From Streptomyces sp. NRRL WC-3742 (GTDB lineage: Bacteria > Actinomycetota > Actinomycetes > Streptomycetales > Streptomycetaceae), in the NCBI RefSeq assembly GCF_000720635.1, contig NZ_JOCF01000003.1:62001-126000 (forward strand): a DNA stretch of 64,000 nt, given 5' to 3'. Positions 7,984 through 20,984 of the stretch are shown here, in pieces; positions within the stretch are counted from its first letter, which is position 1; each line of letters opens with the position of its first letter. The notes beneath the pieces were generated by a model. The model had not been told where the DNA came from, did no database searches, and was given only the letters and a program-made list of their open reading frames with translations. The position numbers and the translations under genes are program-made.

Positions 7984-10128
7984 TCACTCCTGCGGGGCGG
8001 GCACCTGCGCCTGCGCCTCGACCACCAGGGCGTGGCCGGGGAGGTGGGCCAGGCCCGGGGCCGCCAGGCCGACCTGGGCGAGGTACCGGCCGGTCAGGGT
8101 GAGCGGGGTCGTCCGCCGGGCCCAGGCGGGCCAGGTGGGCTCGGGGGACGAGAGCTCGGGGCGCACCCGCAGGGTGTAGCGGGTTCCGGGCTCCAGCCCC
8201 GGGAGGCGCACGGGCGCGCCGTTCTCTGGGACGGAGGTCTCCAGCTGGACGTACGCGAAGAGGGCGTGGGCCCGGTCCCGCGAGACGACGCCGTGGACCC
8301 AGGCGGCCGGGTCGGGGTGGTCGGTGCGCACGACGTCGCCGCCGTGGAGCAGCGGCCGCAACTGCTTGTAGGCGTCGATCCACGCGGCGAGCGCGGCCAG
8401 GTCCTCCTGCGGCCAGCCGGAGATGTCGGACTCGATGCCGGCGTGACCGAACAGGGCGGTGGCGCAGCGGAAGGCGAGTGCGGTGTCGCGGCGGGTGATG
8501 TGGGCGGGGGAGGAGCCGACGTGGGAGCCGATCAGCTCGTAGGGCAGGAGCAGGCCGGTCCAGCGCTGGATGGCCTGGCGCTCGATCGGGTCGATGTTGT
8601 CCGATCCCCAGATCCGGTCCGTACGTTCGAGGATGCCGAGGTCGGCGCGGGCCCCGCCGGAGGAGCAGGACTCGATCTCCAGCCCGGGGTGGCGGCCGCG
8701 CAGTTCGTCCAGGAGCCGGTAGACCGCCGTCGTCTGGGCGTGCACGCCGGGGCGGCCGTCGTGGACGGCGTCGGCGAGGTCGCGGTTGTGGTCCCACTTG
8801 ACGTAGTCGATGCCCACCTCCCCGACGAGGGTGCTGATCCGCTCCAGCAGGTAGGCGTAGGCGTCGGGGTTCGCGACGTCCAGGACGTGCTGGTTGCGCT
8901 GCTCGTACGGGAGGCGTTCGGGGTCGGCGAGGAACCAGTCGGGGTGGGCGCGCGCCAGGTCGGAGTCGGGGTTGACCATCTCGGGTTCGAACCAGAGGCC
9001 GAACTGCATGCCGAGGCCGTGGACGTGGTCGGCGAGCGGGCGCAGGCCGTCGGGCCACACCTTCTCGTCGACGTACCAGTCGCCGAGGCCGGCCCGGTCG
9101 TGGCGGCGGTGCAGGAACCAGCCGTCGTCCACGACGAACCGTTCCACGCCGACCTCCGCCGCGGTCCGCGCGAGGGCGTGCAGCCGTTCGGGGTCGTGGT
9201 CGAAGTAGACGGCCTCCCAGATGTTCAGGGTGACGGGCCGGGCGGTGGCCGGGTGCTGCGGCCGGGCCCGGAGCATGTCGTGGAATCCTCGGCTGATCCC
9301 GTCCAGGCCCGTGCCGGAGGCGGCGAAGTACACCCACGGGGTCCGGTAGGACTCGCCCTCCACCAGCCGGACCTCACCGGCGTCCAGCAGTTCGCCGCCG
9401 CCGAGGACCGTCGTCCCGTCGGCCAGCCGCTCCGCGTACTGGACGTGGTTGCCGCTCCAGGCGGGGTGCACGCCCCAGACCTCGCCGTGCCGGAAGCCGA
9501 AGCCCTCGGTGCCGGTGAGCAGGAGCCCGGCGTCGAAGCCGGTGCGGCCGCGGCGGTTCTCCCTCGACCAGACGCCGTGCCGCAGCGGGGCGCGCTGCGG
9601 GGAGCGCTCACGGGCCCAGCGGCCGGTGAAGTCCAGCAGTTCCGCGGCGTGGGCGGGTACCGGCAGCACGCACGCCAGCACCTCCAGGGTGTAGGGGTCC
9701 GGCGCCGTGTTGGTCAGGGTGTGGCGCAGCCGCACCACGCCCTGTTCCGTCATCTGGAGTTCGGTGTCCAGGGCGAGCCCCGCGCCGGGGTCCAGCGCCC
9801 GCACCTGGACGGTGCCGCCCCGGCCGTCCTGGGCGCGTACGGCGACCGGTTCGGCGAGTCCGAAGCGCGGGGGGCGGACCCGGCCGTCGCGGTGCCCGGC
9901 CAGGGCCGGGCGGCCGAACCAACCCCAGCCCCGCCCCTGGGAGGGCATCAGGCTCCCGGCCTGGTGGCGCGAGGTCCGGCCCATGGCGTCGAGCACCTGC
10001 TCGGCGTCACCGGAGCGGAAGCCGGGGTCGACGCCCCAGTGCAGGACCCGGGGCAACTCGGGTCCGGTGACGTCGAGCGCGAGGGCCGCATCACCGGCCG
10101 ACAGCACGACGAGGTTCGCCTCAGTCAT
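7984..10128 (-). CDS. Alpha-galactosidase, glycoside hydrolase family 36
   Basis: A 714-residue GH36 enzyme hydrolysing alpha-1,6-galactosides such as melibiose and raffinose. It has an N-terminal beta-sandwich domain and a central TIM barrel with VVDDGWF near residue 333, the nucleophile Asp446 in KWDHNRD, ESCSSGGARAD near 486, and the acid/base Asp510 in GSDN. The C-terminal beta domain is complete. There is no signal peptide, so it is intracellular and needs imported substrate. ATG at 10128 is the natural start. An imperfect LacI-type operator lies about 50 bp upstream (10178-10191), and a strong hairpin follows the stop. Confidence 0.92.
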   Translation of the reverse strand: MTEANLVVLSAGDAALALDVTGPELPRVLHWGVDPGFRSGDAEQVLDAMGRTSRHQAGSLMPSQGRGWGWFGRPALAGHRDGRVRPPRFGLAEPVAVRAQDGRGGTVQVRALDPGAGLALDTELQMTEQGVVRLRHTLTNTAPDPYTLEVLACVLPVPAHAAELLDFTGRWARERSPQRAPLRHGVWSRENRRGRTGFDAGLLLTGTEGFGFRHGEVWGVHPAWSGNHVQYAERLADGTTVLGGGELLDAGEVRLVEGESYRTPWVYFAASGTGLDGISRGFHDMLRARPQHPATARPVTLNIWEAVYFDHDPERLHALARTAAEVGVERFVVDDGWFLHRRHDRAGLGDWYVDEKVWPDGLRPLADHVHGLGMQFGLWFEPEMVNPDSDLARAHPDWFLADPERLPYEQRNQHVLDVANPDAYAYLLERISTLVGEVGIDYVKWDHNRDLADAVHDGRPGVHAQTTAVYRLLDELRGRHPGLEIESCSSGGARADLGILERTDRIWGSDNIDPIERQAIQRWTGLLLPYELIGSHVGSSPAHITRRDTALAFRCATALFGHAGIESDISGWPQEDLAALAAWIDAYKQLRPLLHGGDVVRTDHPDPAAWVHGVVSRDRAHALFAYVQLETSVPENGAPVRLPGLEPGTRYTLRVRPELSSPEPTWPAWARRTTPLTLTGRYLAQVGLAAPGLAHLPGHALVVEAQAQVPAPQE

Positions 10129-10177
10129 TTCGTCCTCAGTTCAGGGGGTGGTCCTGGACCGCTGGTTGTGGGAGCTG

Positions 10178-10191
10178 TGTGAGCGTTAACA
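10178..10191. promoter_or_regulatory. LacI-family operator-like site before the alpha-galactosidase
   Basis: TGTGAGCGTTAACA (TGTTAACGCTCACA on the coding strand of the gene). One half-site matches TGTGAGC exactly and the other deviates at two positions. It lies 50 bp upstream of the alpha-galactosidase ATG. Confidence 0.45.
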
Positions 10192-10415
10192 AGCACTTCA
10201 GGCCGACGCGTTCGCCCGGTACGGACCCCGCGATCGGCGGGCCGATCCTGGGCCCCCGCCGACAGCGTGCACCCCTAGAGATAGCACGTTCGCCCTTCCA
10301 CGGACATCCCATGTCCAGAACCCAGACGCGCGGGTCACGGCGTCGAGCCAGGGCGCACGGATCGGCTCAACAGGCGCTGTCACGAGCAGGATTGAGGAAC
10401 CGGCAGCAGACCACC

Positions 10416-10448
10416 GCGGTCCATGGACATCCGATGTCCATGGACCGC
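10416..10448. terminator. 33-bp near-perfect palindrome at the 3' end of the cellulase gene
   Basis: 16-bp arms GCGGTCCATGGACATC and its exact complement separated by a single C. The palindrome ends 10 bp beyond the cellulase stop codon (minus strand). It probably acts as its terminator, although nested CCATGG and GGACATNNNATGTCC motifs could also bind a dimeric regulator. Confidence 0.55.
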
Positions 10449-10458
10449 AGGACTGCGC

Positions 10459-12648
10459 TCAGGCGCAGCCGGCGCCGTTCAGGGTGAAGCCGGCCGGCGT
10501 CGGGTTGGCGGCGGAGTACGTCGCCTGGAAGCCGAAGCTCGCACTCCTTCCGGGCGCCAGCATGCCGTTCCAGCCGGAGTCCCGCGCGGTGACGGTGCTG
10601 CCCGACTGGGCCACCGCCGCGTTCCACGCGTTCGAGATCCGCTGGTCACCGGCGAAGCTCCAGCCGAGCGACCAGCCGGGGACGGTGGAGGTGCCGGTGT
10701 TGGTCACGGTCACCGTCGCCGTGAACCCGTTGTTCCAGGCGTTGTCGACCTTGTACGCCACCGAGCAGGACGCCGTGGGCGGCACCGGCACCGGCACCGA
10801 CGGCCGCTCGGCGGCGAAGGCCGCGAGCCACGCCAGGGAGGCGTTCCAGTTGATCGCCACCTCGTTGGTCGAGTACGAGCCGATGTCGTCCACGTAGCAC
10901 GCCGCCGGTGCGCAGCCGGGCAGCTGCGCCTTCGCCACCGGGTCCTCCAGTCCCTTGTTCGGCCCGCCCGCCAGGGAGCCCGCCGGCGGGTGCGGCAGCG
11001 AGGGATCGTTCTGGTGCGCCCAGAACCGGTGGTGCTGGTTCTCGGAGGCACGTGGGCCGTAGCCGGTGACGTACGAGTGGTCCAGGGCGTTGCGGCCCAG
11101 CAGGTAGTCCAGCGACTCCAGGGCTCCCGTGCGGTAGCGCTGTCGGCCGGTCAGCTCGTACGCGACGGCCATCGTCGTCGCGTTGTTGAGGACCGAGCTG
11201 TTGGAGCCCCACACGTAGCCGTCGGCGGGGATCGGCACCGCATAGCCCTGGCCCGCCATGGTGGTGAGGTAGCCGTCGGCCGCGGAGGTCAGCAGGCCGC
11301 GCAGCCGGGCGAGGTCGTCGGCGGGCAGGGCGACGCCGGGGACGGTGGCAAGGGTGATCCGTCCGAGCGTCGCGGTGCCGCCCCACCAGAACGCGCCGAC
11401 GGCTCCGGTGTGGTGCGGGGAGGACGTCACGGCGTCCCGGTACTGCGACTCGCCGGTGGTGGCGAGGAGTTCGGCCGCCGCCCAGTAGAACTCGTCGGAG
11501 ACGTCGGCGTCCTCGTACGCGCCACCGCCGGTGTTGTCGGTCGCCGGGGCGAGCACGGCCGGATTGGCCTTGGCCGCCGCCCAGGCACGGCGCGCCGAGT
11601 CCAGGCAGCGGGACGCGAAGGCGGTGTCGTACGGGGCGTACACCCGAGCGCACTGAGCGGCGGTGGCGGCCAGGTTCAGCGTGGCCGCGGTCGAAGGCTT
11701 GTGCAACTCGCGTCGCTCGGGGTCGAGTTCGGGACGGGTCGGCAGGGCGGTCCACTGGGCGTCGTGAACCTTGTGAAAGGCCATCCCGGCCATCGGCCTG
11801 TCGGCCGGGACCTGCATCCGCATCAGGAACTCCAGCTCCCAGCGGGCCTCGTCCAGTACGTCCGGCACGCCGTTGCCGCGCTCCGGGACCCGCAGCGTCG
11901 AATCGCCCAGCGCCGCGTCCCCGCCCGAACGGCGGGCCCGCTCGAAGGAGTTGACCAGTTGCCAGGTCGCGATCCCGCCGTTGACCACGTACTTGCCCTG
12001 GTCGCCGGCGTCGTACCAGCCGCCGCGGACGTCCATGGTGTAGTCGCAGACCCCGGCCTGGCAGGGCACGCTCGTGTCGCCCCTGTTCGGCGCGACGCCC
12101 AGATGGCCGGCCGGGCGGGCGTACGCGCTGCCTGCCAGGGCGGCGTCGATCGCGATGCCGCTGCGCTGCTGGTAGAAGAACGACATGCTGTCGGCGCGGA
12201 GGCCGTCGTACAGAGCTGCCGAGATGTCGAACGGGTGGCTGGCCCGGTCGCCGACGACCAGGGTGAAACCGGTGCCGGTGCCGGTGTACGCGCCGAAGTC
12301 CACCAGGTGCGTGGACTGGCCGGATGCCTGGTCGGCGCCGTACGGGACGGTGGTGCCCGAGGCGACCTGTGCGCCGGAGGCGTCGCGCAGGTGCCAGGCG
12401 AGCGGGGCGGTGGCGGAGCTGACCACGGTGGCCCGCTTGGGGCCGTCGGGGAGGTAGCCGAGTTGGTTGACCCGGACGGGGAAGTCGGCGGCAGCGGCGA
12501 CCGGTGCGGCTGCGGCGACCGGTGCGGCCGCGTTGGCGGGGCCCGCCGTGAACGCGGCCGAGGTGGTAGCGCCCGCGGCCAGGGCGAGACCGGTCAGTAA
12601 CGCGGCGACGCGCCGCGGCCGGGCGCGGCGCGAGGTGACAGAAGGCAC
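10459..12648 (-). CDS. Secreted cellulase: Ig-like + GH9 + CBM2
   Basis: A 729-residue endoglucanase or processive cellulase. Residues 1 to about 42 form a signal peptide (RRARPRR, hydrophobic core, [10 protein letters not shown]). The N-terminal CelD-type Ig-like domain begins [14 protein letters not shown]. The GH9 catalytic domain has [17 protein letters not shown] with the catalytic Asp pair, [10 protein letters not shown], and [13 protein letters not shown] with the acid Glu. A short Pro/Val linker leads to a C-terminal CBM2 starting [19 protein letters not shown] at 12648 is preceded by GAAGGAAG. A perfect CebR-type box lies about 50 bp upstream, indicating cellobiose-responsive control. 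It acts on cellulose outside the cell. Confidence 0.92.
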   Translation of the reverse strand: MPSVTSRRARPRRVAALLTGLALAAGATTSAAFTAGPANAAAPVAAAAPVAAAADFPVRVNQLGYLPDGPKRATVVSSATAPLAWHLRDASGAQVASGTTVPYGADQASGQSTHLVDFGAYTGTGTGFTLVVGDRASHPFDISAALYDGLRADSMSFFYQQRSGIAIDAALAGSAYARPAGHLGVAPNRGDTSVPCQAGVCDYTMDVRGGWYDAGDQGKYVVNGGIATWQLVNSFERARRSGGDAALGDSTLRVPERGNGVPDVLDEARWELEFLMRMQVPADRPMAGMAFHKVHDAQWTALPTRPELDPERRELHKPSTAATLNLAATAAQCARVYAPYDTAFASRCLDSARRAWAAAKANPAVLAPATDNTGGGAYEDADVSDEFYWAAAELLATTGESQYRDAVTSSPHHTGAVGAFWWGGTATLGRITLATVPGVALPADDLARLRGLLTSAADGYLTTMAGQGYAVPIPADGYVWGSNSSVLNNATTMAVAYELTGRQRYRTGALESLDYLLGRNALDHSYVTGYGPRASENQHHRFWAHQNDPSLPHPPAGSLAGGPNKGLEDPVAKAQLPGCAPAACYVDDIGSYSTNEVAINWNASLAWLAAFAAERPSVPVPVPPTASCSVAYKVDNAWNNGFTATVTVTNTGTSTVPGWSLGWSFAGDQRISNAWNAAVAQSGSTVTARDSGWNGMLAPGRSASFGFQATYSAANPTPAGFTLNGAGCA

Positions 12649-12993
12649 GGGGGAGTCTTCCTTCGGGGGGAGTGGGCAGGAGCTGGGCGTCCAGGGTGGG
12701 AGCGCTCCCATTTCCCCATCAAGCCAGCCCCCGGAGGGCGCGTCAAGATGCGCGGGCGGAACGGATTCCGCCTTCGGCCACCACCTGGCAGGGGTGTTCC
12801 CGACGGGCGGCGGAGTGACCACGGGTGGGCAGCGGGGTGGGATGGGGACGGCCGACCGCGACACGCGGCGGCGAACCGCCGGCCTGCGCCCGCCCGGGCC
12901 GTGCCCGGCATCTACTGAAGACCCACGGACACCCCATCGCCCAGCGGGGCGGCGGGGTGTCCATCCTGTTGTCGTCCGGAAGCGGAAGTTCCC
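12649..12993. other. Divergent intergenic region, cellulase / antiporter
   Basis: 345 bp between divergent genes. It carries the CebR-type box near the cellulase start. The remainder (about 12,720-12,990) shows no convincing ORF or hairpin and presumably holds the antiporter promoter. Confidence 0.6.
12697..12710. promoter_or_regulatory. CebR-type operator
   Basis: TGGGAGCGCTCCCA, a perfect 14-bp palindrome identical to the known binding site of the cellobiose/cellotriose-sensing LacI-family repressor CebR of Streptomyces. It sits 49 bp upstream of the cellulase GTG. Confidence 0.85.
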
Positions 12994-14259
12994 TTGCTGA
13001 TCCCTGTTCTGATCGTGATCACCGCGGTGGCGGCGGGCTGGTCGCTCGTCGCCGGACGGCTGGAGCGCCGGCACGTCCGCGCGCCGCTGGTGCTGGTGCT
13101 CGCGGGCGTGGTCACCGGCCTGTTCACGCACAGTGAGATCGCCGCTACCCTGAACTCCCAGATCGCCCAGCGCGTGGCGGAGATCATCCTCGCCGTCCTC
13201 CTCTTCGTGGACGCCACCGAACTGCGCGGGGGACGGCTGTTCGGCCGGGACCCCGGTGCGGCGGCCCGGGTGCTGCTGGTCGCCATGCCGCTGAGCCTCG
13301 GCGCGACGGTTCTGCTCGGCGGGCTGCTGCTGCCCGAACTGCCGGTCGCCGCGCTGCTGCTGATCGCCTGCATCGTCATCCCGACGGACTTCGCCCCGGC
13401 CGAGATCCTGGTCCGCGACCGGCGCATCCCGGCCCGGGTGCGCAGCGTGCTCAACGTGGAGAGCGGTTACAACGACGGCATCGTGTCGCCGCTCTTCCTG
13501 TTCGCGCTGGTCCTGGCCGGTTCGACGACCGAGAAGCGCACGCCGGGGGAGGCGCTGGCCACCACCGTGCCGTTCGCGCTCAAGGCGCTGGTGGCCGGCG
13601 CCCTGATCGGCGCCCTGCTCGCATGGCTGATGAACCTCGCCCAGCGCGCCGACTGGATGACCGCCCAGTCCGGGCGGATCACCGTGCTGGTCGTCCCGCT
13701 GCTGGTCTACACCTCGACCACCGCGATGCACGGCAACGGCTTCGTCGCCTCGTTCGTCGCCGGCGTCGCCTTCCGGTACGTCCGGCGGGCACCGCAGCGC
13801 CACGGCGCCGCCGAACCGGGCGGCTCGGAGTTCCAGCTGATCGAGGACACCAGCGCCCTGATGACCATGGTCATGTGGTTCTTCTTCGGCAACGCGGTGG
13901 TCTTCACGTTCGTCGTCGGCCCCGACTGGCAGGTGCTGCTGCTGTGCGCGGCGGCGCTCACCGTGCTGCGGATCGGGCCCGTCCTGCTGTCCCTCCTCGG
14001 CTCCCGGCTCGGCCGGCGCGAGCGGCTCATGGTCGCCGCGCTCGGGCCGCGCGGCACCACCTCGATCGTGTTCGGCCTGCTCGCCTTCAACGCCCTGCCG
14101 GACGGGACGGCCGCCAACAGCGCGCTCGACTCCATGGTCCTGGTCGTCCTCGGCAGCATCCTGCTGCACGGCGGCGGGTCGCTGGCCATCGCCCGCGCGC
14201 TGCGCGGTTCTCCCCGGTCCCGTCGGGAGCAGGCGCCGGCCGACGCACAGCGCGGCTGA
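12994..14259 (+). CDS. Cation:proton antiporter, CPA1/NhaP type
   Basis: A 421-residue integral membrane protein with about 12 hydrophobic segments starting at residue 1. The exchanger core is recognisable: [15 protein letters not shown] at the position of the conserved Asp region, then [20 protein letters not shown], where the ESGxNDG motif carries the transport acid. It would exchange Na+ or K+ for H+ across the cytoplasmic membrane. The TTG start at 12994 follows CGGAAG by 6 bp. No regulatory cytoplasmic domain (TrkA/RCK) is attached. It stands alone, convergent with the truncated regulator downstream. Confidence 0.82.
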   Translation: MLIPVLIVITAVAAGWSLVAGRLERRHVRAPLVLVLAGVVTGLFTHSEIAATLNSQIAQRVAEIILAVLLFVDATELRGGRLFGRDPGAAARVLLVAMPLSLGATVLLGGLLLPELPVAALLLIACIVIPTDFAPAEILVRDRRIPARVRSVLNVESGYNDGIVSPLFLFALVLAGSTTEKRTPGEALATTVPFALKALVAGALIGALLAWLMNLAQRADWMTAQSGRITVLVVPLLVYTSTTAMHGNGFVASFVAGVAFRYVRRAPQRHGAAEPGGSEFQLIEDTSALMTMVMWFFFGNAVVFTFVVGPDWQVLLLCAAALTVLRIGPVLLSLLGSRLGRRERLMVAALGPRGTTSIVFGLLAFNALPDGTAANSALDSMVLVVLGSILLHGGGSLAIARALRGSPRSRREQAPADAQRG

Positions 14260-14268
14260 GCGGGGGGA

Positions 14269-17968
<3,700 letters not shown>

Positions 17969-18308
17969 AGTCGCGTCGGGCAAGAGAAACCGCCGCGTGG
18001 CGGGGCTCCTCGGCTCCTCGGGTTCCGGCTGTGAGCGTCGGCCGGGTCGGCGGTCGCGGGCGATGACCGGGCTGGTCAAGTGTCTTGACGGAACGCCGAT
18101 TCCGGTTCTACGCCGCCCCTCCCCGCGTGCGGCCGGCCGGGCACTCCGGCCGGCCGCACCTCGCGTGCGCGGGGCCCGGCGACCGACGTACCGACGCGCC
18201 GTCAACTCGGTGGAGCCGGGCACCGCAGGCATTTCCCGCCCGGCGGCGCCGACGCGCCCCACACTGGGCCTACTCCGCGTGTGCGGAGCCGACCGAGGGG
18301 AGTCGTCG
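17969..18308. other. Intergenic region between beta-galactosidase and permease
   Basis: 340 bp without a credible gene. A TTGACG near 18084 could be a -35 element, but no convincing -10 follows. The main structure is a GC-rich nested hairpin at 18121-18174. Confidence 0.5.
18121..18174 (+). terminator. Nested GC-rich hairpin
   Basis: Inner perfect 14-bp stem (GTGCGGCCGGCCGG, 18127-18140, paired with 18146-18159) with a 5-nt loop. It is flanked by an outer CCCCGCG/CGCGGGG pairing (18121-18127 with 18168-18174). It probably ends the beta-galactosidase transcript. Confidence 0.6.
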
Positions 18309-19799
18309 ATGCTCGAGCAGTCCACCACCGTCCAGGGCCCGCCCCGGGTGCACTCCCTGAAGGCCGGGTCCGTGGGCCTGGTCGGGGTCGTGTTCATGGC
18401 CCTGGCCAGCGCCGCGCCGATCACGGCGATGACCGGCAACCTGCCGGTGGTCATCGGCGGCGGTACGGGCCTGCACGCTCCGGCGGGCTTCGTGTTCGTC
18501 ACCCTGGTGCTGACCGTCTTCACCGTCGGGTACGTGGCGATGGCCCGGCACATCACCACGGCCGGGGCCTTCTACGGCTTCGTCTCGTACGGCCTGGGCC
18601 GGGTGGCCGGCATGGCCTCGGGGCTGCTCGCAGTGCTCGCGTACGTGGTGTTCGAGGCGTCGGTGGTGGGGATCTTCGCGTACTTCGCCCAGCAGACCGC
18701 CCGGTCGCAGTTCGGGGTGCAGTGGCCGTGGGAGGTCTTCGCGCTGGCGATGCTGGCGGTCACGGCGCTCCTGTCGTACTTCGACCTGGAGGTGGCCGCC
18801 AAGGTCCTCGGGGTGTTCCTGGTCGGCGAGGTGCTGATGCTGCTGCTGTGGGGCGGCGCGGTGCTGGTGCACGGCGGCGGGGACGGGGGCCTGCGGGCGG
18901 GCGCGCTGAACCCGGCCGGGGCGTTCTCCGGGGTCAACGCGGGGGTCGGGCTGTTCGCCTGCTTCTGGTCGTGGATCGGCTTCGAGTCGACGGCGATGTA
19001 CGGCGAGGAGTCCCGCAACCCCAAGCGGATCATCCCCCGGGCGACGCTGGCGGTGGTGGTCGGGCTGGGCGTGCTCTACACCTTCGTGGCCTGGATGGTG
19101 GTGGCCGGCAACGGCGCCGGGGCGGTCGACGTCGCGGCCGGGTCAAGCCCGCTCGACCTCTTCCTCGCCCCCGCGCGCCGACTCCTCGGCCCCTGGGCGG
19201 TGAGCACCTTCCAGTGGCTGATGTGCACCAGCGCCTTCGCCTGCGGGATGGCCTTCCACCAGTGCGCCTCCCGCTACCTGTATGCGCTCGGCCGCGAGGG
19301 CTTCCTGCTCCCGGCGCTCGGGCGCACCCACCCCCGGCACGGCTCGCCGTACGTCGCCTCCGGCGTCCAGAGCCTGATCGCGCTGGCCGTCGTCGGCGGG
19401 TTCCGCGCCGCCGGGCAGGACCCGTACGCGAGCCTGTACACGCTCACCGCGATCCTCGGCACGCTGGCGCTGCTGGTGGTGCAGACGCTCTGCTCCTTCG
19501 CGGTGATCGCCTACTTCCGCCGCCACCACCCCGAGACCCGGCACTGGTTCCGCACGTTCACCGCTCCGCTGCTCGGCGGGCTCGGCATGATCGCCGCCAT
19601 CGTGCTGCTGGTGATGAACCTGGACACGGCGGCCGGTCCGGCCTCGAGGACGCTGTTCTTCCGGCTGATCCCGTGGATCGTCGGGGCCGTCCTCCTCGGC
19701 GGTGTCCTGTTCGCACTGTGGATGCGGGCCCGCAGCCCGCGCAGGTACGAGCTCATGGGACGGCTGGTGGTCGAGAACACCCGGGAGCGGGAGGGCTGA
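18309..19799 (+). CDS. APC-superfamily amino-acid/polyamine permease
   Basis: A 496-residue membrane protein with about 12 hydrophobic helices. The first carries GVVFMALASAAPITAMTGNLP, the helix-1 pattern of amino acid-polyamine-organocation transporters, followed by the helix-6 region FWSWIGFESTAMYGEESRNPKR. ATG at 18309 follows GAGGGGAG, and the long upstream extension of the frame is non-coding. Substrate unknown. It is convergent with the desaturase operon, with 58 bp between stops containing a small CCCCTGCCGGGG hairpin. Confidence 0.82.
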   Translation: MLEQSTTVQGPPRVHSLKAGSVGLVGVVFMALASAAPITAMTGNLPVVIGGGTGLHAPAGFVFVTLVLTVFTVGYVAMARHITTAGAFYGFVSYGLGRVAGMASGLLAVLAYVVFEASVVGIFAYFAQQTARSQFGVQWPWEVFALAMLAVTALLSYFDLEVAAKVLGVFLVGEVLMLLLWGGAVLVHGGGDGGLRAGALNPAGAFSGVNAGVGLFACFWSWIGFESTAMYGEESRNPKRIIPRATLAVVVGLGVLYTFVAWMVVAGNGAGAVDVAAGSSPLDLFLAPARRLLGPWAVSTFQWLMCTSAFACGMAFHQCASRYLYALGREGFLLPALGRTHPRHGSPYVASGVQSLIALAVVGGFRAAGQDPYASLYTLTAILGTLALLVVQTLCSFAVIAYFRRHHPETRHWFRTFTAPLLGGLGMIAAIVLLVMNLDTAAGPASRTLFFRLIPWIVGAVLLGGVLFALWMRARSPRRYELMGRLVVENTREREG

Positions 19800-19857
19800 G
19801 CGACCACGGGCCGGCCGAAGGACTCGAACCCCTGCCGGGGAGAACCTCTGCCGGGGA

Positions 19858-20976
19858 TCAGGCCGCGACGAGGTCCCGCTCGCGGTCCGGCGCCTCGACC
19901 TTGGGCTTCCTGTTCGGCAGCGAGAGCCGGAAGACCTTGCGCCACGCGGAGAACACCTGCTTGGGCAGCGGCCCGGTGACGTACTCCAGCTCGTACTTCT
20001 CGAACAGCGCGCGCACCTTCACCGCGACCTCGGCGTACCGGTTGCTCGGCAGGTCCGGGAACAGGTGGTGCTCGATCTGGTGCGACAGGTTGCCGGTCAT
20101 GAAGTGCATGGCCCGGCTGCCGCTGATGTTCGCCGAGCCCATCATCTGGCGCAGGTACCACTGGCCGCGCGTCTCGCCGTCGATCGACCGGCGCTCGAAG
20201 ACCCGGACGCCCTCGGGGAAGTGCCCGCACATGATCACCGAGTGGGTCCAGACGTTGCGGACCAGGTTGGCGGTGAACGTGGCGGCGAGCGTGGTGAGGA
20301 ACGACGGGCCCGACAGCAGCGGGTGGATCACGTAGTCCTTGAGCACCTGCTTGCGAATCTTGCGGCCCACGGCCCTGGCCCGCGCGCGGAACTCCGGGGT
20401 CCTGCGGCGGTCCTTGCGCAGGTTCTTGCCGAGCTCCAGGTCGTACGCGGCGATGCCGTACTCGAAGAAGCAGGCGTTGACGAGGTTCCACAGCGGCTGG
20501 CCGAGGTGGAACGGGTACCACTTCTGGTCCTCGTCGACGCGCATGATGCCGTAGCCGAGGTCGTTGTCCTTGCCGATCACGTTGGTGTACGTGTGGTGCA
20601 GCTCGTTGTGCGAGTGCTTCCACTGCTCGGACGGCGAGACGTGGTCCCACTCCCAGGTGGTGGAGTGGATCTTCGGGTCCCGCATCCAGTCCCACTGGCC
20701 GTGCAGGACGTTGTGGCCGATCTCCATGTTGTCCATGATCTTCGCCACGGACAGGCCGGCGGTGCCGAGCAGCCACGCGGGCGGGAAGATCGAGAACAGC
20801 AGCACGCCCCTGCTGGCCAGCTCCAGCTTGCGCTGCGCCGAGATGACCTTGCGGATGTAGGCGGCGTCCTTCTCGCCGCGGTCGGCGATCACCTCGTCGC
20901 GGATCGCGTCCAGCTCGCGGCCGAGCTCCTCGATCTGCTCCGCGGTCAGGTGGGCGGTGGGGTCGATGGCGGTCAA
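19858..20976 (-). CDS. Membrane fatty acid (acyl-CoA) desaturase
   Basis: About 372 residues, with the three His boxes of di-iron membrane desaturases: HNVLHGQWD, HNELHHTYTN and HQIEHHLFPD. Two hydrophobic regions lie between them. The enzyme would introduce a cis double bond into acyl chains using electrons from the ferredoxin reductase encoded immediately upstream. The pair resembles mycobacterial DesA3 (Rv3229c) with its reductase Rv3230c. The likely start is TTG at 20976, 8 bp after the reductase stop, with only a weak ribosome site, so translation is probably coupled. The HxxxH spacing and HxxHH third box place it with linoleoyl-CoA-type desaturases. Confidence 0.87.
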   Translation of the reverse strand: MTAIDPTAHLTAEQIEELGRELDAIRDEVIADRGEKDAAYIRKVISAQRKLELASRGVLLFSIFPPAWLLGTAGLSVAKIMDNMEIGHNVLHGQWDWMRDPKIHSTTWEWDHVSPSEQWKHSHNELHHTYTNVIGKDNDLGYGIMRVDEDQKWYPFHLGQPLWNLVNACFFEYGIAAYDLELGKNLRKDRRRTPEFRARARAVGRKIRKQVLKDYVIHPLLSGPSFLTTLAATFTANLVRNVWTHSVIMCGHFPEGVRVFERRSIDGETRGQWYLRQMMGSANISGSRAMHFMTGNLSHQIEHHLFPDLPSNRYAEVAVKVRALFEKYELEYVTGPLPKQVFSAWRKVFRLSLPNRKPKVEAPDRERDLVAA

Positions 20977-20984
20977 AGGCGCTT

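Larger units (their letters stand above)
10129..10458. other. Intergenic region between alpha-galactosidase and cellulase
   Basis: 330 bp without a convincing gene. It holds the alpha-galactosidase promoter side with an operator-like site, two related inverted repeats (GGACATCCCATGTCC at 10302-10316 and GGACATCCGATGTCC at 10425-10439), and a 33-bp palindrome next to the cellulase stop. Confidence 0.6.

Noticed and set aside
10459..14169. Cellulase frame extended through the antiporter gene
   Set aside because: The signal peptide starts at 12648 after a good ribosome site; the extension is antisense to the antiporter.
18084..18115. TTGACG-based promoter for the permease
   Set aside because: No convincing -10 hexamer at 16-18 bp, and a strong hairpin follows immediately.
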